64,000 nucleotides of DNA from Bacillus sp. S/N-304-OC-R1 (GTDB lineage Bacteria > Bacillota > Bacilli > Bacillales > Cytobacillaceae): NCBI RefSeq assembly GCF_019749375.1, contig NZ_JACWFE010000013.1, positions 1-64,000 on the forward strand, in the 5' to 3' direction. Positions 45,951 through 56,098 of this stretch are shown here, one piece after another. A model generated the notes under the pieces. It searched no databases. It was given only the letters and a program-made list of their open reading frames with translations, and had not been told where the DNA came from. The translations under genes were made by a program, and so were the position numbers. Each line of letters starts with the position of its first letter. Within the stretch, counting starts at the first letter, position 1.

Positions 45951-46745
45951 CTAGACAGCTCGATCTGTTAAATAAAATAGTCCGCCGTTCACGATCGATA
46001 TTTTTACTCTTGGCTCATATTGTTCCTTAAGTGCAGCCTTTTCAATTTCGTAGCTTTCATCTTTTTCCTCAGCATCTTCGTAAAAATGCTCCAGAAGCAT
46101 TAAATCCTTTTGCCAGCGTTTCCTTGCTTCTTCTGCCCAGGTGTGATCTTCTTGTTCAATTTGAAATTTAAAATAATTCTCTACTCTCATAATTCCGCTT
46201 CTCGGCATGATTAAAGGAGAAAGAGTAAACGAATAGTCAGGAATTTTCGGTGTCAGCTGGAGTTCAAGCAGCCGATCATGAAAATCCTCTACCATTTGTC
46301 CATTTATTAACTGCAACCCAATTGACTTAAAAACATCTCGTTTTCGATCACATTCAAATGAAATACGAACGTTCATACCAAGCCATGGTCTTAAAGGTAT
46401 TTGCTGGCCAACTGGCATGCTGTGATTTTCATATAATCGAATAAAGCCTGCTAAATTTTTTGCGGATTGGAAAATTTGGTGCAGGCGAGGAGAACCAAAA
46501 TGTAGGTTTTCCCCCTTTACGTGTTCTGGAGCATGCTCAGGATTAGTTATAAGTGTGAGTTTCATCGGATTAGGAATTCCGCCGGTTTTTTCTAAATAAT
46601 GCCAATAAAATGGTCGGTTCATTAGTTCCTTATCTAATTCAATAGTCAGTTGAACCGTCATATAGCCGTGTCCATTTTCTACAATCTCACAGCCATTTGC
46701 ATGAAAGTATCTCTCAAGAAAATGATGAATCTCCTGTTGTTGCAT
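45951..46745 (-). CDS. yqhG: YqhG family protein
   Basis: A 264-residue protein of the YqhG family, known almost only from Bacillales and always next to the helicase gene. No recognisable catalytic motif, signal peptide or membrane segment; it is rich in aromatic residues and strands. GGGAGGGTGA precedes the ATG, which lies 32 nt inside the end of yqhH, so the two are coupled. Confidence 0.82.
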   Translation of the reverse strand: MQQQEIHHFLERYFHANGCEIVENGHGYMTVQLTIELDKELMNRPFYWHYLEKTGGIPNPMKLTLITNPEHAPEHVKGENLHFGSPRLHQIFQSAKNLAGFIRLYENHSMPVGQQIPLRPWLGMNVRISFECDRKRDVFKSIGLQLINGQMVEDFHDRLLELQLTPKIPDYSFTLSPLIMPRSGIMRVENYFKFQIEQEDHTWAEEARKRWQKDLMLLEHFYEDAEEKDESYEIEKAALKEQYEPRVKISIVNGGLFYLTDRAV

Positions 46746-48411
46746 TTATTTCACCCTCCCGCATCTCTTCAGCAAATTGAATCATTGATGTTAGATTCTC
46801 CATTTTAATTCTCATCTCACCTTCCGTTGCAGATTTTCCAAAAATGTCAATAAGGTGATCTTCTACATTGCCGAAGTCAAGCTTGGTTAGAATATCATCT
46901 AAATCTCCAATAACTTTTTCAAACAGGTTGATTTTCTCATACAATAGCTTTAAAACATGTTCCTCAACAGTATCTTTTGTGGCAAAGTTATAGATCATAA
47001 CATCTTTTTCTTGTCCCAGACGGTGTATCCGTCCAATTCTTTGCTCGAGTCTCATCGGATTCCATGGCAAATCAAAATTAATAATATGATTGCAGAACTG
47101 AAGGTTTATTCCCTCACCGCCTGCTTCAGTAGCAATGAGAACTTGTGCGTTTTTTTGGAATAGCTCCCGCATCCAGTCCTTTTTCCCTCTCTTAAATCCG
47201 CCTCTAAAGGGAACAGAGGTGATGCCATGCTGCTTTAGAAACCATTGAAGGTACATTTGTGTTGCTCGATACTCTGTAAAGATAATAACCTTATCATTAA
47301 TTTCCTGGATTAATTCAAGTGCCTTTTCAGCCTTTGAATTTCTTTGAACTGCTTCAACTTTGGAAATTAAATATTGAATTTGCTCTCTAAAGGAAGCAGA
47401 AGGTGCTTCTTGTCTATCTAGCATATTTTTTATTGTAAAATAGACCGCTTCTCGGCTGCTGCAGGCTTCACGCTGAAGAGTCATTACAGAAAATTGGCTT
47501 GAGCTGATCCAATTTCCATCCCTTCGCAGGCTAGAAACCGCACTATATAATTCTCTTTCTTCAGCTGAAAACTCGATGGGAATAGTCTCGACAACACGCT
47601 TTGTCCATTGGATCCCGGTATCAGCACGCCTATTGCGAATCATCACCTTATTCACTAATTCCTTCAAGTGTTCGTCATCGTTCAAATCTCGTGCATCTTT
47701 ATTATATTTTTTATAAAATGCAGATTCAGTTCCTAAATGACCAGGCTTTAATAAAGAAACCAAGTTAAATATTTCACTAATTCGGTTTTGAATAGGAGTA
47801 GCTGTTAAAAGTAAACAAAACTTCTTTTTTAAATTTTGTACAAACTCATAGTTCTTGGTTTTATTGTTTTTTAGCTTATGAGCTTCATCGATAATGATTA
47901 AATCATAGTCTTGCTTATAAATGATATCTCTGTGTGGATTACGTTTTGCTGTATCAATAGAAGAGACAACAATGTCACATTGTTCCCAAACATAGCTTTT
48001 GCGCTGTGTGACAGCCGGAATAAAGAATTTTGTATTAAGCTCAATTGCCCATTGAGTGACAAGTGATGCTGGAACAAGAATTAATACTTTTTTCACAAGT
48101 CCGCGAATCATATACTCCTTTAAGATTAAGCCTGCTTCAATCGTTTTCCCTAATCCAACCTCATCTGCAAGTATCGCTTTGCCGTTCATATTTTCAACTA
48201 CTTGTTTTGCTACCTCCAATTGATGGGGCAATGGGGTTAGACCAGAAAGATGCTTTGGAGCCTGCAGCCCTTCAAAATCTGGTATTGTAGTATGTCTTTC
48301 AACCTCAATTGCTAGTTTAAACAGCTCCCAATTTCCCCAAGGCCCATCATGATCAATCCTTTTCAAAAATTCTTCCTGCCATGTTGAATTAAATTCAATG
48401 TTTACTGTCAT
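46714..48411 (-). CDS. yqhH: SNF2-family helicase YqhH
   Basis: A 565-residue SNF2/RapA-like ATPase. Walker A lies in DEVGLGKTIEAG near residue 85, the DEAH box in IIIDEAHKLKNN, then LTATPIQN, and the second RecA domain with FTEYRATQ, ATEAGGEGINLQ and QRIGRIHRLGQ. It probably moves on DNA or removes proteins from nucleic acid. The partner protein YqhG follows. Despite the helicase content this pair is part of the conserved chromosome and I see no evidence for a defence island. Confidence 0.88.
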   Translation of the reverse strand: MTVNIEFNSTWQEEFLKRIDHDGPWGNWELFKLAIEVERHTTIPDFEGLQAPKHLSGLTPLPHQLEVAKQVVENMNGKAILADEVGLGKTIEAGLILKEYMIRGLVKKVLILVPASLVTQWAIELNTKFFIPAVTQRKSYVWEQCDIVVSSIDTAKRNPHRDIIYKQDYDLIIIDEAHKLKNNKTKNYEFVQNLKKKFCLLLTATPIQNRISEIFNLVSLLKPGHLGTESAFYKKYNKDARDLNDDEHLKELVNKVMIRNRRADTGIQWTKRVVETIPIEFSAEERELYSAVSSLRRDGNWISSSQFSVMTLQREACSSREAVYFTIKNMLDRQEAPSASFREQIQYLISKVEAVQRNSKAEKALELIQEINDKVIIFTEYRATQMYLQWFLKQHGITSVPFRGGFKRGKKDWMRELFQKNAQVLIATEAGGEGINLQFCNHIINFDLPWNPMRLEQRIGRIHRLGQEKDVMIYNFATKDTVEEHVLKLLYEKINLFEKVIGDLDDILTKLDFGNVEDHLIDIFGKSATEGEMRIKMENLTSMIQFAEEMREGEINATTGDSSFS

Positions 48412-48585
48412 AAAATACTGCTCCTTTTAATTTCAGAAAAAATATTACCCATTGCTCAAATAGGTTTCTAATGGTAGGATAATAATAGCTTTGAAAGTTT
48501 TGAAATTTGCTACAATCACTTAGTTTATCGAACTATTTATTCATTGGATTATATTGATGAAGCTTTTATTAACGAAACATTTTTG

Positions 48586-48591
48586 TATAGT
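48586..48591 (+). promoter_or_regulatory. Possible -10 of the gcv promoter
   Basis: TATAGT about 35-45 nt before the riboswitch; no good -35 is seen at the usual distance (CTTTTA). Weak candidate. Confidence 0.3.
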
Positions 48592-48624
48592 ATGAACCAA
48601 CTTGGAAAATTTTATAAATGCGGA

Positions 48625-48803
48625 TGATGATAAGGGGAGAGACTACCTTTTGTAGCGCCGAAGGAGCAAGCAATTATTGTGAATCTCTCAGGCAAAAGAA
48701 CCCTTGTTTGACGTAGCTCTGGAGAGTGCTTCTTTTAAAAGAGAAGCCACCAAAGGGGAAAACCGGTTTTTTCGGTAAACTTTCAGGTGCAAGGACAGGG
48801 ACC
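48625..48803 (+). ncRNA. Tandem glycine riboswitch
   Basis: Two consecutive glycine aptamers lie before gcvT. The first contains GGGGAGAGAC, GCGCCGAAGGAGCAA and CTCTCAGGCAAAAGAACC; the second has CTCTGGAGAG, GCCACCAAAGGGG and CTTTCAGGTGCAAGGACAGG. These are the conserved aptamer cores. A terminator follows, so glycine binding should allow read-through into the glycine cleavage genes. Confidence 0.93.
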
Positions 48804-48839
48804 TTCTCATTTTTGAGGGGCTTCTCTGTCCTTTTTTAG
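48790..48839 (+). terminator. Expression-platform terminator of the glycine riboswitch
   Basis: AAGGACAG (48791-48798) pairs with CTGTCCTT, followed by TTTTT; a smaller inner hairpin (CTTCTC/GAGGGG) lies in the loop. Its left arm is shared with the end of the second aptamer, as required for switching. Confidence 0.87.
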
Positions 48840-48859
48840 TTTTACAAAAGTGTATTGCT

Positions 48860-48907
48860 GAAGCGCCAAGGGTTCGAGAAATAAGTCACTGGTCAAGGCG
48901 TTTTTGC
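48860..48907 (+). repeat. GAAGCGCC hairpin in the gcvT leader
   Basis: AAGCGCC and GGCGTTT can pair (one G-T) around a loop of about 30 nt, followed by TTTGCTTT. The left arm resembles the repeat at 1-33. It may be a repeat remnant or a second weak terminator. Confidence 0.35.
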
Positions 48908-48959
48908 TTTCAACGGTAAATTTCAAAACTTGTTATAAGGATAAAAGGGGGACAAGTGA

Positions 48960-50066
48960 ATGTCACAGTTAAAACGTACACCATTATTCGATGTTTACAA
49001 AGACTATGGTGCGAAAACAATTGACTTTGGTGGCTGGGATCTGCCTGTTCAGTTCTCAAGCATTAAAGAAGAGCATGAAGCAGTTCGCACGAAAGCGGGA
49101 TTGTTTGATGTATCCCATATGGGTGAAATTGAAGTGAAAGGTTCTGACAGCCTTTCCTATCTTCAAAAAATGATGACCAATGACATCTCTAAACTAAAAG
49201 ATTTAGGTGCCCAGTATACAGCAATGTGTTACGAAAATGGCGGGACTGTTGATGATTTACTTGTCTATAAATTTGCAGACAATCATTACCTACTTGTAGT
49301 GAATGCTTCAAACATTGATAAAGATTATAAATGGCTAGAAGACCATCTTGAAGGCGATGTTACAATTGAAAATCTTTCTGATAAAACGGCACAGGTTGCT
49401 ATCCAAGGTCCGTTAGCAGAGGGTGTCCTTCAAAAGCTTACTGCAGACACGAACTTATCAGAAATCGGCTTCTTCAAATTTAAAAATGATGTAGATATTA
49501 ATGGTAAAAAAGCGCTTGTTTCCAGAACTGGCTACACAGGTGAAGACGGTTTTGAAATTTACTGCGATGCTAACGATGTCGTTTCTATTTGGAAGGATAT
49601 TTTAGAAGCTGGGAAAGAAGAAGGAGTAATTCCATGCGGATTAGGTGCTCGCGATACTTTACGCTTTGAAGCAAACCTTGTTCTTTATGGCCAAGAAATT
49701 TCTCCGGAAATATCACCTCTTGAAGCAGGAATCGGTTTTGCTGTTAAGGTAAATAAAGAAGCAGACTTTATTGGAAAAGAAGTTCTATTAAAGCAAAAAG
49801 AAGAAGGCTTGTCTAGAAAATTAGCTGGAATTGAAATGATTGACCGTGGTATTCCGCGTCATGGCTATCCAGTTTTTATAGGCGAAGAGCAAATTGGGGA
49901 AGTAACAACTGGAACTCAATCTCCAACTTTAAAGAAAAATATTGGGCTAGCACTGCTTAAGATTGACCATGCAGCTATCGGTACAGAAGTAGAAGTAGAA
50001 ATTCGCGGAAAGCGCCTCAAAGCAGTTGTGGCACCTACGCCTTTTTATAAAAAAGAGAAAAAATAG
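48960..50066 (+). CDS. gcvT: Glycine cleavage T protein (aminomethyltransferase)
   Basis: Transfers the methylene unit from the aminomethyl-lipoyl H protein to THF and frees ammonia. 368 residues, with the folate-binding elements [19 protein letters not shown] near residue 53 and [23 protein letters not shown] precedes the ATG. First gene of the glycine-induced gcv operon. Confidence 0.97.
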   Translation: MSQLKRTPLFDVYKDYGAKTIDFGGWDLPVQFSSIKEEHEAVRTKAGLFDVSHMGEIEVKGSDSLSYLQKMMTNDISKLKDLGAQYTAMCYENGGTVDDLLVYKFADNHYLLVVNASNIDKDYKWLEDHLEGDVTIENLSDKTAQVAIQGPLAEGVLQKLTADTNLSEIGFFKFKNDVDINGKKALVSRTGYTGEDGFEIYCDANDVVSIWKDILEAGKEEGVIPCGLGARDTLRFEANLVLYGQEISPEISPLEAGIGFAVKVNKEADFIGKEVLLKQKEEGLSRKLAGIEMIDRGIPRHGYPVFIGEEQIGEVTTGTQSPTLKKNIGLALLKIDHAAIGTEVEVEIRGKRLKAVVAPTPFYKKEKK

Positions 50067-50082
50067 GAGAGAGGAGACATAA

Positions 50083-51432
50083 ATGATGAAACATCGCTAT
50101 TTACCGATGACAGAAGCAGATAAAAAAGAAATGCTCGCAACGATCGGTGTAAACTCAATCGATGAATTATTTAGTGATATTCCTGAAAGTGTAAGATTTA
50201 AAGGTGAATATAATATTAAGCCGGCAGCAACTGAGACGGCATTAATGAAAGAACTTTCAAAAATGGCTCAAAAGAATGCTGATCTAAAGAGCAACACTTC
50301 TTTTATTGGTGCAGGTGTTTATGATCATTACATGCCTGTAATTGTAGACCATGTTATTTCTCGTTCTGAATTTTATACAGCATATACACCATACCAGCCG
50401 GAGATTTCTCAAGGGGAGCTTCAAGCAATTTTTGAATTCCAAACAATGATTTGTGAATTAACAGGTATGGATGTAGCGAACTCTTCTATGTATGATGGCG
50501 GTACTGCTTTAGCGGAAGGAGCTATGCTAAGTGCAGCTCATACGAAGCGCAAAAAAGTTTTACTTTCAAGTGCTGTACATCCAGAATCTAAAGATGTTGT
50601 GAAAACATATGCGAAAGGCCAGTACATCGAGGTTGTTGAGATCCCGCATAAAGATGGTGTAACTGACATGGATGCACTTAAAGAAATGATCAATGATGAG
50701 ATTGCGGCAGTTATCGTTCAATATCCAAACTTCTTTGGAAGAATTGAGCCATTACAAGAGCTTGAAGAAATCATCCATGCACAAAAGTCATTATTTGTTG
50801 TTTCAAGCAATCCTCTTTCACTTGGAGCATTAACACCTCCAGGAAAATTCGGAGCTGATATTGTTGCAGGAGATGCACAGCCTTTCGGTATTCCAACGGC
50901 ATTTGGCGGTCCACACTGCGGATACTTTGCTGTTACAAATAAATTAATGAGAAAAGTTCCTGGTCGCCTTGTAGGACAAACAGTGGACGATGAAGGCCGC
51001 CGCGGATTTGTTTTAACACTTCAAGCTCGTGAACAGCATATTCGCCGTGAAAAGGCAACTTCAAATATTTGTTCAAACCAAGCATTAAATGCGCTTGCTG
51101 CTTCAGTAGCCATGACAGCACTGGGTAAAAAAGGTGTAAAAGAAATGGCTCTTGCTAATATCCAAAAAGCAAACTATGCGAAAAAGGCATTTAAAGAAAA
51201 AGGATTTGAAATTGTGTTTGAAGGTGCATCCTTTAATGAATTTGTCGTTAAATTAAATAGTCCTGTTAAAGAAGTAAACCAGAAGCTCCTTGAAAAAGGC
51301 ATTATTGGCGGTTATGATTTAGGCCGTGATTTCGCTGACCTAAAGAACCATATGCTAGTAGCGGTTACTGATTTAAGAACGAAAGAAGAAATTGATACTT
51401 TTGTTAAAGAAATGGGGGAGTACCATGCATAA
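50083..51432 (+). CDS. gcvPA: Glycine dehydrogenase (decarboxylating) subunit 1
   Basis: N-terminal half of the PLP-dependent P protein, 449 residues, as a separate subunit in the Bacillus manner. [28 protein letters not shown] and [20 protein letters not shown] are conserved P-protein motifs. AGGAGAGAGGAG lies before the two adjacent ATG codons. The last 8 nt overlap gcvPB. Confidence 0.96.
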   Translation: MMKHRYLPMTEADKKEMLATIGVNSIDELFSDIPESVRFKGEYNIKPAATETALMKELSKMAQKNADLKSNTSFIGAGVYDHYMPVIVDHVISRSEFYTAYTPYQPEISQGELQAIFEFQTMICELTGMDVANSSMYDGGTALAEGAMLSAAHTKRKKVLLSSAVHPESKDVVKTYAKGQYIEVVEIPHKDGVTDMDALKEMINDEIAAVIVQYPNFFGRIEPLQELEEIIHAQKSLFVVSSNPLSLGALTPPGKFGADIVAGDAQPFGIPTAFGGPHCGYFAVTNKLMRKVPGRLVGQTVDDEGRRGFVLTLQAREQHIRREKATSNICSNQALNALAASVAMTALGKKGVKEMALANIQKANYAKKAFKEKGFEIVFEGASFNEFVVKLNSPVKEVNQKLLEKGIIGGYDLGRDFADLKNHMLVAVTDLRTKEEIDTFVKEMGEYHA

Positions 51433-52885
51433 GGATGATCAAGCACTCATTTTTGAATTAAGCAACCCTGGCCGCATCGGTTATAGTCTCCCGGAAATGG
51501 ATGTTCCGGAAACTGATATTAATGACCTGATCCCAGCTGGCTATTTACGTGAAGAAGAACCAGAGCTTCCAGAAGTGTCTGAATTAGATATTATGCGTCA
51601 TTATACAGCACTTTCTAACCGTAATCACGGTGTAGATTCGGGCTTTTATCCGCTAGGATCTTGTACGATGAAATATAATCCGAAAATTAACGAAAATGTC
51701 GCACGTTTCCCTGGATTTGCACATGTACATCCATTACAGGATGAAAGCTCTGTCCAAGGTGCTTTAGAATTATTGTATGATCTTCAGGAGCATTTAATTG
51801 AGATTACTGGTATGGACGAGGTTACACTTCAGCCTGCTGCAGGTGCACATGGTGAGTGGACTGCCCTTATGATGGTTCGTGCATTCCATGAAGCAAATGG
51901 CGACCATAAGCGTACTAAGGTTATTGTTCCTGACTCAGCACACGGTACTAACCCTGCTTCTGCTACCGTTGCTGGTTTTGAAACAATCACTGTAAAGTCT
52001 AATGAAGACGGTCTTGTAGATTTAGACGATTTAAGACGAGTGGTTGGTGAAGATACTGCTGCACTAATGCTTACAAATCCTAATACATTAGGTTTATTTG
52101 AAGAACAGATTCTTGAAATGGCAGAAATTGTTCACGGGGCAGGCGGAAAGCTTTACTATGATGGAGCTAACTTAAACGCAGTAATGTCTAAGGCACGTCC
52201 TGGTGATATGGGATTTGACTTAGTACACCTTAACCTTCACAAAACATTCACTGGTCCTCACGGCGGTGGCGGTCCAGGTTCTGGTCCTGTTGGCTGTAAA
52301 GCTGATTTAATTCCTTATTTGCCAAAGCCAGTATTAGTTAAACAAGGTGATCAGTATGTGCTTGATTATGACCGTCCGCAATCAATCGGCCGTGTGAAGC
52401 CATACTATGGAAACTTCGGAATTAATGTTCGTGCTTATACGTACATCCGTTCAATGGGTCCGGATGGATTAAAAGCAGTAACGGAATATGCAGTATTAAA
52501 TGCAAACTACATGATGAGAAGACTTCAAGGTGCTTATGATCTTCCATTTGACAGACATTGTAAGCATGAATTCGTTCTAAGTGGAAAGCGTCAAAAGAAA
52601 CTAGGCGTACGTACACTTGATATTGCGAAGCGTCTGTTAGACTTTGGCTACCATCCGCCAACAATTTACTTCCCGTTAAACGTGGAAGAATGTATCATGA
52701 TTGAGCCAACTGAAACGGAATCAAAGGAAACTCTAGATGCATTCTGTGATGCTATGCTTCAAATTGCAAAAGAAGCAGAAGAGAATCCGGAAATCGTTCA
52801 AGAGGCTCCTCATAATACAGTGATTGGCCGTCTTGATGAAACAATGGCTGCTCGTAAGCCAGTCCTTCGCTATCAAAAGCAATAA
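51425..52885 (+). CDS. gcvPB: Glycine dehydrogenase (decarboxylating) subunit 2
   Basis: C-terminal half of the P protein, 486 residues. PLP lysine lies in [18 protein letters not shown] (near residue 273). It forms the active heterotetramer with GcvPA. ATG at 51425 follows GGGGGAG, within the end of gcvPA. The H protein is not in this window. Confidence 0.97.
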   Translation: MHKDDQALIFELSNPGRIGYSLPEMDVPETDINDLIPAGYLREEEPELPEVSELDIMRHYTALSNRNHGVDSGFYPLGSCTMKYNPKINENVARFPGFAHVHPLQDESSVQGALELLYDLQEHLIEITGMDEVTLQPAAGAHGEWTALMMVRAFHEANGDHKRTKVIVPDSAHGTNPASATVAGFETITVKSNEDGLVDLDDLRRVVGEDTAALMLTNPNTLGLFEEQILEMAEIVHGAGGKLYYDGANLNAVMSKARPGDMGFDLVHLNLHKTFTGPHGGGGPGSGPVGCKADLIPYLPKPVLVKQGDQYVLDYDRPQSIGRVKPYYGNFGINVRAYTYIRSMGPDGLKAVTEYAVLNANYMMRRLQGAYDLPFDRHCKHEFVLSGKRQKKLGVRTLDIAKRLLDFGYHPPTIYFPLNVEECIMIEPTETESKETLDAFCDAMLQIAKEAEENPEIVQEAPHNTVIGRLDETMAARKPVLRYQKQ

Positions 52886-52892
52886 TCTATCA

Positions 52893-52932
52893 AAAAAAGA
52901 CCTCTGCGTTAAAACGCAGAGGTCTTTTAAAC
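52893..52932. terminator. Terminator of the gcv operon
   Basis: AAAAGACCTCTGCGTT and AACGCAGAGGTCTTTT, a perfect 16-bp stem with a two-base loop, active for both convergent genes. Confidence 0.93.
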
Positions 52933-52935
52933 TAA

Positions 52936-53316
52936 TTATTTTGTTTTAACTTTACCGGACCATTTTTTAAATCCGCCTTGGAGATGGGATAGGTCTTTAT
53001 ACCCTCTTCGATTAAGAAACTGGGCTGCTCTTCCGCTTCTCATGCCGCTCTGGCAATACAAATAGACAGGCTTGTCCGGGCGAAGTTCCTTTAATCGCAT
53101 TTTTAGCTGCGATAGCGGAATGTTCCGTGCACCTAGAATATGTCCGTTCTCAAACTCATTAGGCTCACGGACATCAATAAGTTGAGCTTTTCTGTATCCT
53201 TCACGGAATTGCTCTTCTGTCAGTGTTTTGACAATCCTTTTTTGATAAAACCACATTATTAGGGAATATGAAAGAAACCCAGCTAACATGATTAGAAGGA
53301 AATAAATAGTTTGCAA
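52936..53316 (-). CDS. yqhL: Membrane-anchored rhodanese YqhL
   Basis: A 126-residue protein with one N-terminal membrane segment and a rhodanese domain facing the cytoplasm. The active-site cysteine is in YLYCQSGMRSGRAA, preceded by LIDVREPNEFENGHI. It moves sulfane sulfur; the acceptor is unknown. The GTG at 53337 has its only good binding site (AAAGGAG) inside the frame, so I place the start at TTG 53316, 8 nt after that site. Confidence 0.85.
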   Translation of the reverse strand: MQTIYFLLIMLAGFLSYSLIMWFYQKRIVKTLTEEQFREGYRKAQLIDVREPNEFENGHILGARNIPLSQLKMRLKELRPDKPVYLYCQSGMRSGRAAQFLNRRGYKDLSHLQGGFKKWSGKVKTK

Positions 53317-53490
53317 AATGTCTTTCTCCTTTCGCACTAAAACTTGCGCCTATTCTATTATATAAGCGTTCTATAAGGCGAGTAAAGGAAATCAGACAAA
53401 TTCCCTGCAAAATTCATGCAGCTTTGATTTTTTGCTATTTTTTGATAGACTAAAAATCGCATATATAAATAAGTAAATGAGGTTTGTACG

Positions 53491-54327
53491 ATGGCTAAAG
53501 AAACTTGGCGTTTTATTGATAGTGGTGCCGGTTCTCCTTCTTTCAATATGGCACTGGATGAAGCACTCCTGGATTGGCATAGCGAAGGAAAAATTCCTCC
53601 GACGATCAGATTTTATGGGTGGAATCCAGCAACCCTTTCAATTGGTTATTTTCAAAAGGTTGATAGAGAGATTGATATGGAAGCCGTTAAGTCTCATGGC
53701 CTAGGATTTGTCCGCCGGCCAACAGGCGGACGTGGGGTCCTTCATGAGCATGAATTGACGTATAGTGTTATTGTGTCTGAAGAACATCCGGAAATGCCTA
53801 AAACAGTGACAGAGGCTTATCGAGTTATTTCAGAAGGGATATTGAAAGGCTTTCATCATTTAGGCATGGATGCTTACTTCGCGGTTCCTAGAACAGATGA
53901 AGAAAAGGAATCTCTCAAAAATCCCCGTTCTGCTGTATGTTTTGATGCGCCAAGCTGGTATGAGCTTGTAGTAGAGGGCAGAAAGGTTGCTGGGAGTGCT
54001 CAGACACGGCAAAAAGGTGTCATTCTTCAGCACGGATCAATTTTACTGGATATTGAAGAGGATAAATTGTTTAGCCTATTTAAATACCCAAATGATCGGG
54101 TTAAGGAAAGAATGCAAAAGGCATTTAAAAATAAGGCTGTTGCAATAAATGAAATTAGCAAAGAAAGAATTACGCTTGAGCAGGCAAAGGAAGCTTTTCA
54201 GAAAGGGTTTGCAGAAGGGCTTAATATTGAACTGGTTCCATATGAGCTTTCTGCTGACGAATTGGCGTATGTAAATAAAATAGCAAAAGAGCGTTATGAA
54301 CAAGATGAATGGAATTTCAAAAGGTAA
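53491..54327 (+). CDS. lipM: Octanoyl-[GcvH]:protein transferase LipM
   Basis: Transfers octanoyl groups from acyl carrier protein to GcvH, the first step of lipoate assembly. 278 residues with the LplA/LipB-fold motifs [18 protein letters not shown] and [11 protein letters not shown]. The catalytic cysteine is Cys150 ([12 protein letters not shown]). Its location beside gcvPB suits the need of GcvH for lipoate. Confidence 0.94.
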   Translation: MAKETWRFIDSGAGSPSFNMALDEALLDWHSEGKIPPTIRFYGWNPATLSIGYFQKVDREIDMEAVKSHGLGFVRRPTGGRGVLHEHELTYSVIVSEEHPEMPKTVTEAYRVISEGILKGFHHLGMDAYFAVPRTDEEKESLKNPRSAVCFDAPSWYELVVEGRKVAGSAQTRQKGVILQHGSILLDIEEDKLFSLFKYPNDRVKERMQKAFKNKAVAINEISKERITLEQAKEAFQKGFAEGLNIELVPYELSADELAYVNKIAKERYEQDEWNFKR

Positions 54328-54358
54328 AAAGCGGGCCAATTGGCACCGCTTTTTTTTA
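54326..54358 (+). terminator. Terminator of lipM
   Basis: AAAAAGCGG and CCGCTTTTT around an 11-nt loop that itself contains GCCAATTGGC, followed by a T run. Confidence 0.88.
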
Positions 54359-54386
54359 TGACATTTGTCATCCGAAAGAAATGACA
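54358..54386 (+). promoter_or_regulatory. Candidate operator of the ABC/two-component cassette
   Basis: ATGACATTTGTCAT (54358-54371) is a perfect 14-bp palindrome; 9 nt later ATGACA (54381-54386) repeats the half site. It lies about 65 nt before the first gene. NarL-type regulators, such as the one encoded in this cassette, bind short inverted or direct repeats of this kind. Binding is an inference. Confidence 0.45.
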
Positions 54387-54451
54387 TAATCCACTAACCC
54401 TAATTTGGTTCCAATAATAAAATGAAGAAAGAAATGATGGAGGTGCAAAAA

Positions 54452-55351
54452 ATGGAATCGATTGTAGTGCTTAATCATGTAACAAAAACATTTAAAAATA
54501 AAAAGGCAGTAAATGATGTTTCTTTTACCATTGAAAAGGGTGAAATAGTAGCGATCCTTGGGCCGAACGGAGCTGGAAAAACGACAACCATTATGATGAT
54601 GCTCGGACTTCTTGCTCCTTCAGAGGGGAGTATTCATATTTTTGATATGCATCCAAAGGACAAAAAAGTTCGCGAGAAGATTGGTGCTATGCTTCAAGAG
54701 GTAAGTGTCATTGATGGGCTCACAGTAAAGGAGATCATTCAATTATTCAGAAGTTATTATCCAGATCCACTTGACTTTGAGGAGCTTGTCGCATTAACGG
54801 GCTTGAAGTCAGATGAATTGAAAAAAAGAGGAGATAAACTTTCTGGTGGACAAAAAAGGCGTCTTGGTTTTGCACTCGCGATGGCGGGAAATCCGGATTT
54901 GTTATTTTTTGATGAACCAACAGTAGGATTAGATATTACGTCTAGAAAACGATTTTGGGAAACAGTGGATGTCCTTAAGGAGAGGGGGAAAACAATCATT
55001 TTTACAACTCATTACTTACAAGAAGCAGATGATGCAGCAGAGAGAATAATCCTATTTCATAATGGGTCAATTATTGAAGACGGTACACCAACTGATATTA
55101 AGGCAAAATTGACAAAACAGTCGATATCTTTTACACCATCAGAAAGGATATCCCTTCATACGTTGAAACAATTACCTACTGTTTCTCATGTATACGAAGA
55201 AGGAAGCCGGATTATTATAGAGGCTGAAAATACAGACCTCGTGTTAGCGAAACTGTTTGAACAGAAGATACAAATGTCAAGGGTTGAAATCAACCAAGGA
55301 CGGCTTGATGAAGCATTTTCACAATTAACCGAAAATCAGGAGGCTATATAG
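54452..55351 (+). CDS. ABC exporter ATP-binding protein (YvfR-like)
   Basis: A 299-residue ATPase of a drug/peptide-type ABC-2 exporter. Walker A GPNGAGKTT near residue 37, signature LSGGQKRRLGFAL, Walker B LLFFDEPTVGLD, H-loop FTTHYLQEADDA, then a C-terminal extension of about 80 residues as in DrrA-type proteins. ATG at 54452 has GGAGGTG 6 nt upstream, so the codon at 54422 is not used. First gene of a four-gene cassette resembling B. subtilis yvfRSTU. Confidence 0.88.
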   Translation: MESIVVLNHVTKTFKNKKAVNDVSFTIEKGEIVAILGPNGAGKTTTIMMMLGLLAPSEGSIHIFDMHPKDKKVREKIGAMLQEVSVIDGLTVKEIIQLFRSYYPDPLDFEELVALTGLKSDELKKRGDKLSGGQKRRLGFALAMAGNPDLLFFDEPTVGLDITSRKRFWETVDVLKERGKTIIFTTHYLQEADDAAERIILFHNGSIIEDGTPTDIKAKLTKQSISFTPSERISLHTLKQLPTVSHVYEEGSRIIIEAENTDLVLAKLFEQKIQMSRVEINQGRLDEAFSQLTENQEAI

Positions 55352-55353
55352 AT

Positions 55354-56094
55354 ATGAAGGCATTTAGTATGCAATGTAAAGCTGAAATGATCAGAATTTT
55401 GCGTAACCCGTATTTTGTTTTTTGGTCACTTTTAATGCCCATACTATTTTATATTATTTTTACGAAAATCTTTAATACAGGGATTGAAAATAAACAAGAA
55501 TGGCAGGCTCATTATTTAATGTCCATGACTGCTTTTAGTGTAATGGGTTCAGCGATCATGACACTTGGAATCAGACTAGTTGAGGAACGGACAAAGGGCT
55601 GGTCTATGTTTATGCGTATTACCCCATTATCGGGAACTGCTTATTTTGCATCAAAAATGATTGGTCAAACGGTTATTCATATATTTTCGATTACAATAAT
55701 CTTTATTACAGGGGCCCTCATTAATCATGTTACCTTATCTCCTTTTGAATGGATGATGAGTGGTGTTTGGATATTGGCAGGTTCTTTTCCTTTCCTCGCA
55801 TTAGGTACTTTGGTTGGGACGATGAAAAGAGTAGATACTGCGTCTGGGATCAGCAATGTAGTCTATATGATTCTCGCTATATCAGGGGGCATGTGGATGC
55901 CAATGGAAATCATGCCTGAGTTTGTACAAAACTTTGGAAAATGGCTTCCGTCCTATAACTTTGGAAATGGTGCTTGGCAAATTATTCGTGGCAATAGTCC
56001 GGAGTGGATAAACGTACTAATTTTATTAGGGTACCTTCTCGTTTTTATGCTATTATCAGGATATATTAGGAGAAAGCAGGAAGCGGCGGTGTAA
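55354..56094 (+). CDS. ABC-2 type exporter permease (YvfS-like)
   Basis: A 246-residue membrane protein with six hydrophobic segments, two nt after the ATPase gene. The ABC-2 motif around GGMWMPMEIMPEFVQNFGKWLPSYNFGNGAWQI is typical. Exported substrate unknown, perhaps a lipid or an antimicrobial compound. GGAGG in the end of the ATPase gene serves its ATG. Confidence 0.87.
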   Translation: MKAFSMQCKAEMIRILRNPYFVFWSLLMPILFYIIFTKIFNTGIENKQEWQAHYLMSMTAFSVMGSAIMTLGIRLVEERTKGWSMFMRITPLSGTAYFASKMIGQTVIHIFSITIIFITGALINHVTLSPFEWMMSGVWILAGSFPFLALGTLVGTMKRVDTASGISNVVYMILAISGGMWMPMEIMPEFVQNFGKWLPSYNFGNGAWQIIRGNSPEWINVLILLGYLLVFMLLSGYIRRKQEAAV

Positions 56095-56098
56095 CATA

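Noticed and set aside
45951-48411. Defence system built on the SNF2 helicase
   Set aside because: The pair is in the conserved Bacillus core order, with no methylase, nuclease or phospholipase D partner.
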